Part shown: piece after piece, positions 1 to 7,318 of the stretch
Layout of the letters: every line of letters begins with the position of its first letter
Numbering within the stretch: the stretch's first letter is position 1
Made by a program: the position numbers and the translations under genes
From: JADJMO01 sp016794445
GTDB taxonomy: Bacteria > Myxococcota_A > Polyangia > Polyangiales > JADJMO01
Direction: 5' to 3'
Assembly (NCBI GenBank): GCA_016794445.1
Contig: JAEUKC010000120.1
Span: forward strand, 1-42,341
DNA: 42,341 nt
Notes under the pieces: model-generated
Told to the model about the DNA's origin: nothing
The model's database searches: none
What the model saw: the letters and a program-made list of their open reading frames with translations, nothing else

Positions 1-139
1 CGAGCTCGCCGATCCCGACTCGTCGGCCGTGCTTCAATGGGGCCGCTCCCCGTTGGAGAGCGGAAGCAGGCGTCCCACTCGAGGATGCGCGGGCGACGAT
101 GGCGCTTCAATGGGGCCGCTCCCCGTTGGAGAGCGGAAG
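1..139 (-). CRISPR. CRISPR array, leader-proximal end (two 36-nt repeats)
   Basis: Two identical 36-nt repeats lie at 31-66 and 104-139, separated by a 37-nt unique spacer (67-103). Positions 1-30 are the start of a further spacer cut by the window edge. On the minus strand the repeat begins CTTCCGCTCTCC and ends GGCCCCATTGAAGC. It carries an interrupted CCGCTC/GAGCGG stem. The ATTGAAGC 3' end resembles the 8-nt crRNA handle of many type I repeats, so transcription is inferred to run leftward, with the leader at 140-313 and the array continuing beyond position 1. The adjacent cas genes are type I-G. The repeat identity is seen directly; orientation is inferred. Confidence 0.93.
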
Positions 140-313
140 AGCTCAGCGAATTCACCACCAATTCCGGCAGCCTGCAACCCACTCTGCGAGCGGTGCCACT
201 GCCGGCACGAACGACGCCCACCACCACCGTCTTCCATGCCGGCGGCGGTGGGCCAAGAGAGCTGGTTTTCAAAGACCAAGCGCGCCCTGCGAGCGCGACC
301 GGGAACTCTGCGA
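140..313 (-). promoter_or_regulatory. putative CRISPR leader
   Basis: This 174-nt gap lies between the last repeat and the end of the Lys-rich protein gene. It has no plausible coding sequence. It contains the only A/T-rich patch nearby: on the minus strand, CTTTGAAAACC at about 264-275, roughly 125 nt before the first repeat. The position next to the ATTGAAGC-oriented repeat makes it the expected leader, which would hold the array promoter and the signals for spacer integration. No individual promoter box can be assigned with confidence. Confidence 0.55.
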
Positions 314-973
314 TCACTCGAGCGCTCGCACGACCGAGTCGACCACCGCTGTGGGTACATCGAGCTGAACCACCCACCCAGCCGAGGTCTTTCGCGCCGC
401 GGCAGTGGTCCCCTTGCCGCCCGCCTTCCGAACCGCTGCCTGCAGCGCCCGCGCCGATCGCGCAGCAGCGTCCTTGGCCGCATCCTTCTTCACCGGCCGC
501 GCGGCCTGTGCGGCCTTCACGAGCTCGCGCGTGGAGAGCTTGGCCACCGCCTTCTTCCTGCCGCCGACCTTCACGCCTTCGGCGAGCAGCGACTCGGCGC
601 TGTCCAGCGCCGGCGTCGCCGCCGAGAGCCGCGCGAGCGCGTAGGCGCGCTCCACACCGAGGTCGAGCGCCTTCGTGCGCGGCAAGGCGCCGACCACCTC
701 GATCAGCTTCTCGGCGCTGCGCGGCGACATCACCTTGCGCTTCTGCAGCAGCTCCGCGAACGAGTCGAAGCCCAGCGCGACGTACAGCTTCTTCTTCTGC
801 AGCTCGCGCAACGCCTCGCCGATCTCGAAGAAGTCCTCCGTGATCCGCTCCTTCGCACGCGCGATCAGCTCGAGCAGCTCCTCGGCCCTCTTGGCAGCGG
901 CGGTCTGTGCCTTGGTGCCCTCGGTCACGAGCTTCTTGGTGACCGCCTTTGTTGCCTTCTTCGCCTTCCCCAT
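314..973 (-). CDS. small Lys/Ala-rich basic protein, probably DNA-binding
   Basis: A 219-residue protein starting at ATG 973. The N-terminus is Lys-rich (MGKAKKATKAVTKK). Residues about 25-115 are predicted helical and contain FFEIGEALRELQ, a YVALGFDSFAELL segment, and a segment from KVMSPRSAEKLIEVVGALPR into LGVERAYALARLSAATP. This pattern is familiar from uncharacterised myxobacterial proteins that resemble DNA-binding HTH/ParB-like or DUF3102-like regions. The C-terminal third is Lys/Ala-rich. No enzyme motif is visible. The gene lies between cas2 and the CRISPR leader on the same strand as cas, 63 nt after the cas2 stop with palindromic repeats in between. Its function is unknown. A nucleoid-like or leader-binding role is only a guess from charge and position. 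Confidence 0.75.
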   Translation of the reverse strand: MGKAKKATKAVTKKLVTEGTKAQTAAAKRAEELLELIARAKERITEDFFEIGEALRELQKKKLYVALGFDSFAELLQKRKVMSPRSAEKLIEVVGALPRTKALDLGVERAYALARLSAATPALDSAESLLAEGVKVGGRKKAVAKLSTRELVKAAQAARPVKKDAAKDAAARSARALQAAVRKAGGKGTTAAARKTSAGWVVQLDVPTAVVDSVVRALE

Positions 974-998
974 GGCTGCAGATTGTACCTCGCGGACA

Positions 999-1034
999 CG
1001 CAGACGTCTGCGGGTTAAGACGCAGACGTCTGCG
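999..1034. repeat. 22-bp-period palindrome cluster 1 (two copies)
   Basis: The perfect 14-bp palindrome CGCAGACGTCTGCG occurs at 999-1012 and 1021-1034, 22 bp apart from start to start. The second copy begins two bases from the cas2 stop codon, and the first ends 26 bp upstream of the start of the Lys-rich protein gene. Read on the minus strand, the flanking TGTCCGCG matches the TGTCCACC linker of clusters 2 and 3, so this cluster is inverted relative to them. Confidence 0.9.
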
Positions 1035-1036
1035 GA

Positions 1037-1327
1037 TCACACGATGAGCGCGCAGCCCGGAGGTGGGTCGTACGCCTTGCCGATCGCGCGGATCGAGGTG
1101 GCCGCCCGGCCCTCGCTCGGACCGACGTCGATGAAGAGCACCTGGTCCTCGACGTGGTGGATGATCTCCTCGAGACGCCCTCGCAGCTCGTGCAGCGTGC
1201 GGAGCTGGAGATCGCACCGGAACACCGACAGTTGCACGTGTTCGCCGTAGCCCTTCATGAGCTTGAACACCCGTCGCAGCCGCTTCGGGTCGCACACGTC
1301 GTAGGTCACGATGTACGTCTGGCGCAT
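1037..1327 (-). CDS. cas2: CRISPR-associated endoribonuclease Cas2
   Basis: A 96-residue protein of normal Cas2 size. It starts MRQTYIVTYDVCDPKRLRRV, which gives the ferredoxin-fold beta1 strand with the conserved Asp (YDVCD) followed by an Arg-rich helix. Later come VQLSVFRCDL and VLFIDVG strands. Cas2 dimerises between two Cas1 dimers to form the spacer-integration complex. The start ATG at 1327 shares one base with the cas4-cas1 stop (TGATG), so the two are translationally coupled. It is the last gene of the adaptation block. Confidence 0.96.
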   Translation of the reverse strand: MRQTYIVTYDVCDPKRLRRVFKLMKGYGEHVQLSVFRCDLQLRTLHELRGRLEEIIHHVEDQVLFIDVGPSEGRAATSIRAIGKAYDPPPGCALIV

Positions 1328-3039
1328 CACCGGGTCCGCATGGGTGGGTACTCGTCGATCTCCCCGAGCACGAGCCGGCCCACGAGCCGCGCCTGGATCT
1401 CCAGGATCCGGCGCCACGACACGGCGTAGCCAAAGAGAGGGTGCGTGATCTCCTGCTCGAGGCGCCGCTCGTGCGCGGCGATCACCTTGCGACGCGCGGC
1501 GGGCGAGAGCGCCACGCCCTCGCGATGGCGCACGAAGTCGTCGACGCCGACGATCCCGTTGTTCAGGACGGCGAGCACGACGGAGTCCGCGATCAGCGGC
1601 CGCAGCTCCTCCATGAGGTCGAGCGCCAGCGCCGGACGTCCGAAGCGAGGGCGGTGGTAGAAGCCGCGCATCGGCTCGAGACCCGCGACCATGCAGGCGA
1701 TCACGAGGTCCTTCGTCAGCAGGCCGTAGGCGAACGACAGCAGCGCGTTGACCGGGTCCTTCGGCGGACGTCGGTTGCGCCCGCCGAGATCGAAGTCGAG
1801 TCCGTCGGCGCGGAACATGCCGGTGAACGCGCCGAAGTACCCTTTCGCCGCGCTCCCCTCGATGCCCAGCAGCGACTCGATCGCCTCGGCCTGCTCGGCG
1901 TCCTTCGCGTAGGCCTCGAGCTGCTTCAAGAGGGCCGACGGGGGTGCGCTGTGGTTGCGTCGGAGGAGCGTCCGCTGGTTGCGGATCTTCCCCGCGGTCA
2001 CCGCGCGCGCGAACCGTAGACAGAAAGCGTCGTCGTCCGCCGCCCGGTGCTGGGCGATGCGCAGCTCGACGTTCTTGCTCTCGGGGCCGACGACCCGGCC
2101 GACGAACCAGCCCCCGTAGGTGAACAGGAGGACGGGGATGTCCCGTTCGGCCAGCGTGCGCATGGCCTGGGCGCTGAGCTGCACGTTGCCGAACAGCGCG
2201 AGGTGCGACGTCTCGACGAGCCGCGCGCTGTCCTTGCCGTCCTTCCGGCGCACCACGAGCTGCTCGCCGTCCAGCCCGACGCGCGCCCCTTGCTCCTGTA
2301 CGTACACCGGCTTGCGATCGTCGCGCGCGGGGTGCAGGCGACGCAGCGGCCGGGGCTCGTCCACGGGTTCGCGGAGCGCTTGCGTCTCGTCGGGCAGGCA
2401 GATCCCCACGAGCGAGCAGCCGTCGCACTTGGAGCTGTCGACGAGGGGGGGCGGCGGCGCCGACTGATCGGCGAACGCCTTCGCCGTGGCGACCGCCTCG
2501 AGGGTCGCGGCGATCAGGGCCTCGTCGATCGTGATGCGCACGCGACGGCGCGCGGCGGCGAAGTAGAGCGCGGCCTCGTCGCACTGGAACCCGTGCTCGC
2601 GGAGCAGCAGCACCTGTGCGCACAGCTGGGCGCGCTCGGGCAGGTGCGCGCCCTCGGGCACGTCCGGCGGAGTGCCTCGCTTGTACTCGATGGGGAAGAC
2701 GCGCTCGCCCTCGCCCTCGACGACGTCGATCTTGGCAGCGATGCCCAGCGCGTCGGAGGAGAGCCACACGCTGCGCGCGACGTAGGGCCGCGCGTCGTCC
2801 TCGTTCGGCAGGCCACCGCCCCCGGCGTCGGCACGACGGTGCGCCCATCGGCCCTCCTCGGTGAAGGCGTTGTCGGCCCATTCGCCCTGGACCCACTCGA
2901 GGTAGGCGAGGCGCTCGCAGTAGAGCACCTCGTTGACGATGCGCGCCGGCACGGTGGTGGGGCCGTCGCCCGGGCGCAGGTGCTTGGCGCGCGGCGCGTC
3001 GGGCGGACTCTCCAGAGGCGCGGCTGACTCTTCGGCCAT
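1327..3039 (-). CDS. cas4-cas1: CRISPR-associated Cas4-Cas1 fusion (type I-G adaptation)
   Basis: A 570-residue fusion. Residues about 25-220 are a Cas4 RecB-like nuclease: C41 (YCERL), the catalytic IEYKRG motif with E118 and K120, and a C205-x2-C208-x5-C214 cluster that with C41 could bind an Fe-S cluster. Residues about 230-570 are Cas1: an N-terminal beta domain (VYVQEQGARVGLDG), catalytic E394 (IEGSAAKGYF), H462 (GFYHRPRFG), then D474/E477 (ALDLMEEL). Cas4 trims prespacers and checks the PAM, and Cas1 integrates them. The fused form is typical of type I-G. ATG 3039 was chosen because the Cas4 domain starts shortly after; the longer reading frame to 3108 adds only non-conserved residues. 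The gene is divergent from the opposite-strand pair at 3171. Confidence 0.95.
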   Translation of the reverse strand: MAEESAAPLESPPDAPRAKHLRPGDGPTTVPARIVNEVLYCERLAYLEWVQGEWADNAFTEEGRWAHRRADAGGGGLPNEDDARPYVARSVWLSSDALGIAAKIDVVEGEGERVFPIEYKRGTPPDVPEGAHLPERAQLCAQVLLLREHGFQCDEAALYFAAARRRVRITIDEALIAATLEAVATAKAFADQSAPPPPLVDSSKCDGCSLVGICLPDETQALREPVDEPRPLRRLHPARDDRKPVYVQEQGARVGLDGEQLVVRRKDGKDSARLVETSHLALFGNVQLSAQAMRTLAERDIPVLLFTYGGWFVGRVVGPESKNVELRIAQHRAADDDAFCLRFARAVTAGKIRNQRTLLRRNHSAPPSALLKQLEAYAKDAEQAEAIESLLGIEGSAAKGYFGAFTGMFRADGLDFDLGGRNRRPPKDPVNALLSFAYGLLTKDLVIACMVAGLEPMRGFYHRPRFGRPALALDLMEELRPLIADSVVLAVLNNGIVGVDDFVRHREGVALSPAARRKVIAAHERRLEQEITHPLFGYAVSWRRILEIQARLVGRLVLGEIDEYPPMRTR

Positions 3040-3058
3040 GCAGGAAGGGTACGGCACC

Positions 3059-3068
3059 GTGACGTCAC
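3059..3068. promoter_or_regulatory. 10-bp palindrome in the divergent promoter region
   Basis: GTGACGTCAC is a perfect palindrome in the 131-bp gap between cas4-cas1 (start 3039, minus) and the DUF6932-like gene (start 3171, plus). It lies 20 bp upstream of the cas4-cas1 start codon. The position and symmetry suit an operator that could control one or both directions. No regulator can be assigned. Confidence 0.35.
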
Positions 3069-3170
3069 GCGAGGTACGTCGATCGCCTGCGCCGTGCTCC
3101 GGGACCAAGTCGTCGGGGTGGGTAGCTTCTCATGGCTCCGGGTCGGGGCTCGGGGTACAAGTAGGGAGTC

Positions 3171-3740
3171 ATGGGTCTCATACCGGCGTGGACAGCCGAG
3201 GGCGTGCTCCCTCCCATCCACGCGTCGCAGCCGGTGTCTGCAGAGAGATCGCCGTACGCGGTCTCCCTCGTCGACTACGTACTGCGCTTCGGCGATACGG
3301 CCGAGCGGCGTGCGGTCCTCGCTGGCTTTCTTCGCTACCGCGCGGCCCTCCACGAGGCCGGTGTAGTGAAGGGCTTCCAGTGGCTCGACGGCAGTTTTCT
3401 CGAGCACGTCGAGCGAATCGAGGGCCGCCCTCCCAACGACGTGGATGTGGTCACGTTCTATCGCCTCCCGACTGGACTGTCGCAGGCGCAACTGGCCGCG
3501 AGTTTCCGCCTGCTCCTCGACCACGACGCGATCAAGGCGACGTTCAATGTCGATGGGTACCTGGTCCATCTCGGCATGGACGCGGAGCGACTGACCCGGC
3601 AGAGCGCCTATTGGTACAGCGTGTGGTCGCACCGTCGAAACCACCTCTGGAAGGGGTTCGTGCAGCTGGACCTCGCCCCCGTCGAAGACGCCTCGGCGTT
3701 GGCGACGCTCGAGAGCCTCACGGCGGGAGGCGGACCGTGA
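3171..3740 (+). CDS. DUF6932-like nucleotidyltransferase-fold protein, candidate toxin
   Basis: A 189-residue protein. GGGAG at 3164-3168 supports ATG 3171. The N-terminus has the WTAEGVLPP segment seen in DUF6932-type proteins. The central part has FQWLDGSFLEHVE followed by PNDVDVVTF. This is a G-S...D-x-D arrangement like the active site of the minimal nucleotidyltransferase fold, with GS and the DVD separated by about 14 residues. A later VDGYLVHLG may hold a third acidic or structural strand. Related proteins are often found in defence or toxin-antitoxin neighbourhoods. It overlaps the next gene by 4 bases (GTGA). The pair sits inside the type I-G cas locus on the strand opposite cas. Nucleotidyl transfer is inferred from the motif only; the substrate is unknown. 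Confidence 0.75.
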   Translation: MGLIPAWTAEGVLPPIHASQPVSAERSPYAVSLVDYVLRFGDTAERRAVLAGFLRYRAALHEAGVVKGFQWLDGSFLEHVERIEGRPPNDVDVVTFYRLPTGLSQAQLAASFRLLLDHDAIKATFNVDGYLVHLGMDAERLTRQSAYWYSVWSHRRNHLWKGFVQLDLAPVEDASALATLESLTAGGGP

Positions 3741-4654
3741 ACCGTGGCGAGTACCTCGAGCTGCTCAGCGAGAAGACGGCGGTCGAGCGGATGATCGCCG
3801 AGACGCCCGAAGCGGACGTGCTCGACCGCGCGAGCCTCACGGCCCGACTGAACACCGTCGAAGCCGCGTTGAGCGGGGTGAAGCCCGACGAGCGGGAACC
3901 CGCGCGGGTGCGGCTGACGTTCCATGGGCGGCCGGTGATCGGGAGCCACGGCATCTTCGCCGAGTTCGGCATGAAGGCGGTGAACGGCTTCGCCGAGTCC
4001 GTGACGGCGATGGCGGCCTCGCTCAGCGCACCGCTGGCCCCGACAGGACCGATCCCGAACCGCGATCAGCACCAGCTGCTGATCACCAGCACCGCGCTCG
4101 GCTCGTTCGGCTTCGAACTCGAGGAGCATCGCACCGGCCAGCTCACGCTAGACGACGGGAGCGCGGTCGCTCAGGCGCTCGATCGCACCCAGTCGCTCCT
4201 GCGCGGCACCCAGGGCACCGACGACGAGCTCGCCGACTCCGCGGCGGAGGCCGATCGGCGGGCCTTGGACAGGGTCCGCGCATTCCTCGAGGTACTCGCG
4301 GACCACGAAGCGGTGTGTACGGTGCAGTTCGGAGCGTCGATCGTGCGGTTCACCGACGTGGGCCAGGTTCGAACCAGCATCGAGCGCCTGAGCCAGGAGA
4401 ATCTCCGCGAGGAGCCGGAGGAGCTTCGCGGCGAGGTGCAGGGGGTCCTGCCGAAGGCACGTGTCTTCGAGTTCAAGCTGGCCGGTTCGTCGCAGGTGAT
4501 CCGTGGCAAGGTGTCGGCCGCGGTCGGGGACCCGGACGCGCTCAACAGGGAGCTCCATCGACCCACGGTCATCAAGGTGATGGTCACGCGCGTTGGCAGC
4601 GGACGGCCTCGGTACCTCCTGCTCGAGGCGCCTAGACCGCTCCGGCCGACGTAG
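3737..4654 (+). CDS. unnamed partner of the DUF6932-like protein
   Basis: A 305-residue protein starting at GTG 3737. The start is fixed by the GTGA overlap with the preceding stop and by GGGAGG at 3725-3730. Residues 1-50 are predicted helical and charged (EYLELLSEKTAVERMIAETP), possibly a coiled coil. A conserved-looking block follows, GRPVIGSHGIFAEFGMKAVN, then LLITSTALGSFGFELEE. The rest is a mixed alpha/beta region ending GRPRYLLLEAPRPL. I do not recognise a named domain and see no catalytic motif, signal peptide or membrane segment. Coupling to the nucleotidyltransferase-like gene suggests it is its antitoxin, cofactor or target adaptor. It converges on csb2, with a 140-bp gap (4655-4794) in which I see nothing. 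Confidence 0.7.
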   Translation: MNRGEYLELLSEKTAVERMIAETPEADVLDRASLTARLNTVEAALSGVKPDEREPARVRLTFHGRPVIGSHGIFAEFGMKAVNGFAESVTAMAASLSAPLAPTGPIPNRDQHQLLITSTALGSFGFELEEHRTGQLTLDDGSAVAQALDRTQSLLRGTQGTDDELADSAAEADRRALDRVRAFLEVLADHEAVCTVQFGASIVRFTDVGQVRTSIERLSQENLREEPEELRGEVQGVLPKARVFEFKLAGSSQVIRGKVSAAVGDPDALNRELHRPTVIKVMVTRVGSGRPRYLLLEAPRPLRPT

Positions 4655-4794
4655 CGCGCGCGTCTGATGGGTGCAGCAGCCGCGTAGGATCGCCTGTTCG
4701 GTGATCGCGAGCTGCGAGCTGATCAAGGTCAAAGCGGTCGTCACCGAGGAGAGAGTCGGGTCGGACGGGTGCGCGGTTGGTTTCAGGCTCGAGA

Positions 4795-6321
4795 TCACCC
4801 CCGCACCGGCACGAACAGTCCGAGTCCGAAGTGCGACGCATAGCCGAGCGCCAGTGGCCCGCGCACGGGCCGCTCGAACTCGATGCGAAGGCCGAAGAAG
4901 CGCGGCGTCGGAGACGGGCGCGCAGGATGACGCCGCTCGCGAACGAAGCGGTGGAAGCCGCGGAGCACAAGCTCGTCGCGGTCGAGAGACTCTACGCGGA
5001 GCGCTGGCGGTAGGCCCCGGGAAACGAGCTCCGCCTGCACCTGATCCCCGAGCGTGTGGCGCGTCGCCTTGAGATGCCGCGGCGGCACGAACGGCGTTCG
5101 GCTCTCCCACACGCACGACTCACCGAGCTCAGCAACTGCGCGCGCGCCGATGCGGCTCAAGGTCGCGCACGTGCCGAGGCCCACGAGCGTGACGAAGAGC
5201 GGCGCGTCGCCCCCCTTCGTATACGTCGAGCGCAGGCCACGCAGGGCGCGTTGCGCGTCGGCGCCGAACCCCATCGGCGCGTGGACGAGCACGTGATCGA
5301 GCTGGCCGTCGCCGGCGAGATCGAGTGGGACGAGTACGGCGTGTCGATGGCCCTCGAGTGGCGCGCCGTCGTCGCCACGTCCGGACAGCTCGGGGCAGCG
5401 CACGTCGCCGACGCGACTTAGCAGACCGCGGTGCAAAAGCTCGAGCTGCGGCAGCGCACGCGCCAGCAGCGGCAGCACGTTGCCGTTGCGCGTGTTGCTC
5501 GCGAGCGCGAAGAGCGCCGTGTCGGCCTGGCGGACGAGAGTCGGCTGCGAGGGCGAGCGACTCGGCGAGGTCGAGAGTGGCGTGCGGTAGTAGAGAACGC
5601 GGCGTGATCCCGGGGGCTGCGTCCAGCCGTGCTGCTGGAGGAAGGCCGTGTCGACGAGGAGCGCGGCCAGCGCGTCGGTGGGGTACGGGCTCAGGCGCGT
5701 CTTGGCGCCCTTACTCGACGTGCCAGTCTTCGCCGGCTCTTCCGCCGCGGCCTTGTTGCGCCAGGCGGAATAGTCAGCGGAAGTCATCGGCGCGAGCAGC
5801 GCGATCGGCTCGACGCCGGGGCGATTCACGCCCACCGCCGAGGCGAGGTCGCCATCCGGCAGCTCGGCGTCCTCGACAAGCCGCGCGTCGACGACCGACT
5901 CGGCGCGCCCAAGGTACGACATCCTCGGCACGAGCTCCGCGAGCAGGCCGCGCGCGCCGTCGGTGAGCGCGGCGGGCCACGCGACGCCGAGCTCTGCGCC
6001 GGGGCGGAGCCTCGCGAACGCGTCGAAGACCTTTGTGCGATCTTCGGGATTCTTGCTGTCGGTCGGCATGTAGTGTCGCGTGTGGGAGCCGATTGCGGCA
6101 GGCAGTCGATAGATCGGGAGCATCGACGCGAGCCCCTCGACGAGCTCGCGCGCCTCGCGTGGAGGCTCGACCCAACCCAGCTTCGTGAAGCCGGTCGCCA
6201 GCAGCGCACGGATGAGGCGCCACGGGCTCGGCGGCCACTCGACGAGTCCTTCGTTGACGTGGTTACCCCAGGGAGTCGCGTGATAACGCCCACCAGGAAA
6301 GCGGAAGACGAGGTTCGGCAT
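4795..6321 (-). CDS. csb2: type I-G Csb2 (Cas5-Cas6 fusion) protein
   Basis: A 508-residue protein with the diagnostic N-terminus FPGGRYHATPWGNHVNEG followed by EWPPSPWRLIRALLATGF, the hallmark of Csb2 (GSU0054 family). The N-terminal half corresponds to the Cas5-like subunit that caps the crRNA 5' end. The C-terminal half is Cas6-like and in this family replaces a separate Cas6, processing pre-crRNA. The end contains a Gly-rich FGLGLFVPVRG segment. I cannot point to the catalytic His with certainty. It lies 22 bp after csb1 in the same operon. ATG 6321 fits the family start, and a modest GAGGC precedes it. Confidence 0.93.
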   Translation of the reverse strand: MPNLVFRFPGGRYHATPWGNHVNEGLVEWPPSPWRLIRALLATGFTKLGWVEPPREARELVEGLASMLPIYRLPAAIGSHTRHYMPTDSKNPEDRTKVFDAFARLRPGAELGVAWPAALTDGARGLLAELVPRMSYLGRAESVVDARLVEDAELPDGDLASAVGVNRPGVEPIALLAPMTSADYSAWRNKAAAEEPAKTGTSSKGAKTRLSPYPTDALAALLVDTAFLQQHGWTQPPGSRRVLYYRTPLSTSPSRSPSQPTLVRQADTALFALASNTRNGNVLPLLARALPQLELLHRGLLSRVGDVRCPELSGRGDDGAPLEGHRHAVLVPLDLAGDGQLDHVLVHAPMGFGADAQRALRGLRSTYTKGGDAPLFVTLVGLGTCATLSRIGARAVAELGESCVWESRTPFVPPRHLKATRHTLGDQVQAELVSRGLPPALRVESLDRDELVLRGFHRFVRERRHPARPSPTPRFFGLRIEFERPVRGPLALGYASHFGLGLFVPVRG

Positions 6322-6343
6322 GATTCGCCTCGGGGTCGGCGGA

Positions 6344-7318
6344 TCAGCCCGCGTAAGTCACGGTGGTCACGCCGTGATCCTTGGCGAAGTGCGGCGCGCA
6401 CGCCGCGATCGAGTGGCCGAGATCGGAAAGCAGCGCGGCACGCGACGGGAGCACGAAGTCGGCGTTCGTCGCCTTGACCGTGTCGCACTTGATCTGGAAG
6501 TCACAGGCTGTGCGCAGGCGCAGTTGGCCATCGAGCAGGGCACGCAGCTTGAACAGGCCGAGCAACGTCAGCAGCCTGGTCGGCTCTGCCTCGAGCCCGT
6601 AGCCGCGGAGCTGCGCGAGATCGAGGCTCGCGAAGAGCGTGATTGTGCGCGCGGTGAACTCGTCGCGGTGGAACGGGACGTTGCCATAGCCCTCCGCGGC
6701 GGTCCTCTTCTCGGCCCCTTCTTCGCCCTTCTTCTCCGTGCCGGGCTTCACGAGGTCGTTCTTCACGCCGCCGGAGGCCGCGACCCGCACGCCCTCGGCC
6801 TCGATGAAGGCGCTGAGGGCGCGCGCGCAGCGCAGCCGCCCGTCGACGCTTTCGAGGAAGAGCCCGTGCAGCAGAGCGTTCGCGTCGAAGCGCAGCACCG
6901 CGCGGGCGAACGCGGCGCGATCGATCGGACGGTCCTTGGCGAGCCCGATCTCCTTGCCGAGCGTGTCGTGAAACGCGCCCTTGTCGGCCTTCTCGATGTA
7001 GACGCTGTTGAGCCGGTGCGCCTCGAGCATCGAGCTCGTGAGGAACTGGCCGCCCTTGTCGTTGACCCGCACGTAGCTCAGGCCCCGCAGCTGCGGCAGC
7101 GGCGCGCGTGCAGCTTCGTCCCAGCACGTGGCCTCGAGGCGGTTCGCCATGCTCTGCGCCGACTCGACGAGTAGGCATGTGCCGCCATCGGTCTCGAAGG
7201 TCGCGGCGCCTAGATCGGGGAACCCGGTGGGCTGGAAGCGCTGGCCCTGCAGCGGCGCGAGCGGGACGTCGAAGAGGAGCTTCTGCATGTCGGCGAGCGT
7301 GGAGAGATCAATCGGCAT
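6344..7318 (-). CDS. csb1: type I-G Csb1 (Cas7) backbone protein
   Basis: A 324-residue RAMP-family protein. The start ATG 7318 is preceded by GGAGGAA (about 7327-7333) and gives MPIDLSTLADMQKLLFDVPL, matching the family. Features of Csb1 (GSU0053/Cas7) include QGQRFQPTGFPDLGAATF, CLLVESAQSMANRLE and LTSSMLEAHRLNS. Several copies of Cas7 coat the crRNA spacer in Cascade. The gene starts 11 bases inside the end of csx17 and is followed by csb2, so it is translationally coupled in the effector operon. Confidence 0.94.
   Translation of the reverse strand: MPIDLSTLADMQKLLFDVPLAPLQGQRFQPTGFPDLGAATFETDGGTCLLVESAQSMANRLEATCWDEAARAPLPQLRGLSYVRVNDKGGQFLTSSMLEAHRLNSVYIEKADKGAFHDTLGKEIGLAKDRPIDRAAFARAVLRFDANALLHGLFLESVDGRLRCARALSAFIEAEGVRVAASGGVKNDLVKPGTEKKGEEGAEKRTAAEGYGNVPFHRDEFTARTITLFASLDLAQLRGYGLEAEPTRLLTLLGLFKLRALLDGQLRLRTACDFQIKCDTVKATNADFVLPSRAALLSDLGHSIAACAPHFAKDHGVTTVTYAG

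Noticed and set aside
67..103. Self-targeting spacer
   Set aside because: I found no matching protospacer by eye in this window; a full genome search would be needed to decide.
264..277. GGTTTTCAAAGACC in the leader as an operator palindrome
   Set aside because: Only 10 of 14 positions are symmetric, too weak to call. Kept only as the A/T-rich patch of the leader.
999..1034. Palindrome clusters as CRISPR-like arrays
   Set aside because: Intervals are only 8 bp and similar to each other, not unique spacers of 30 bp or more. They are tandem palindromes.
4655..4794. Remnant gene between the embedded pair and csb2
   Set aside because: Short frames exist, but none has a start with ribosome site or a recognisable motif.
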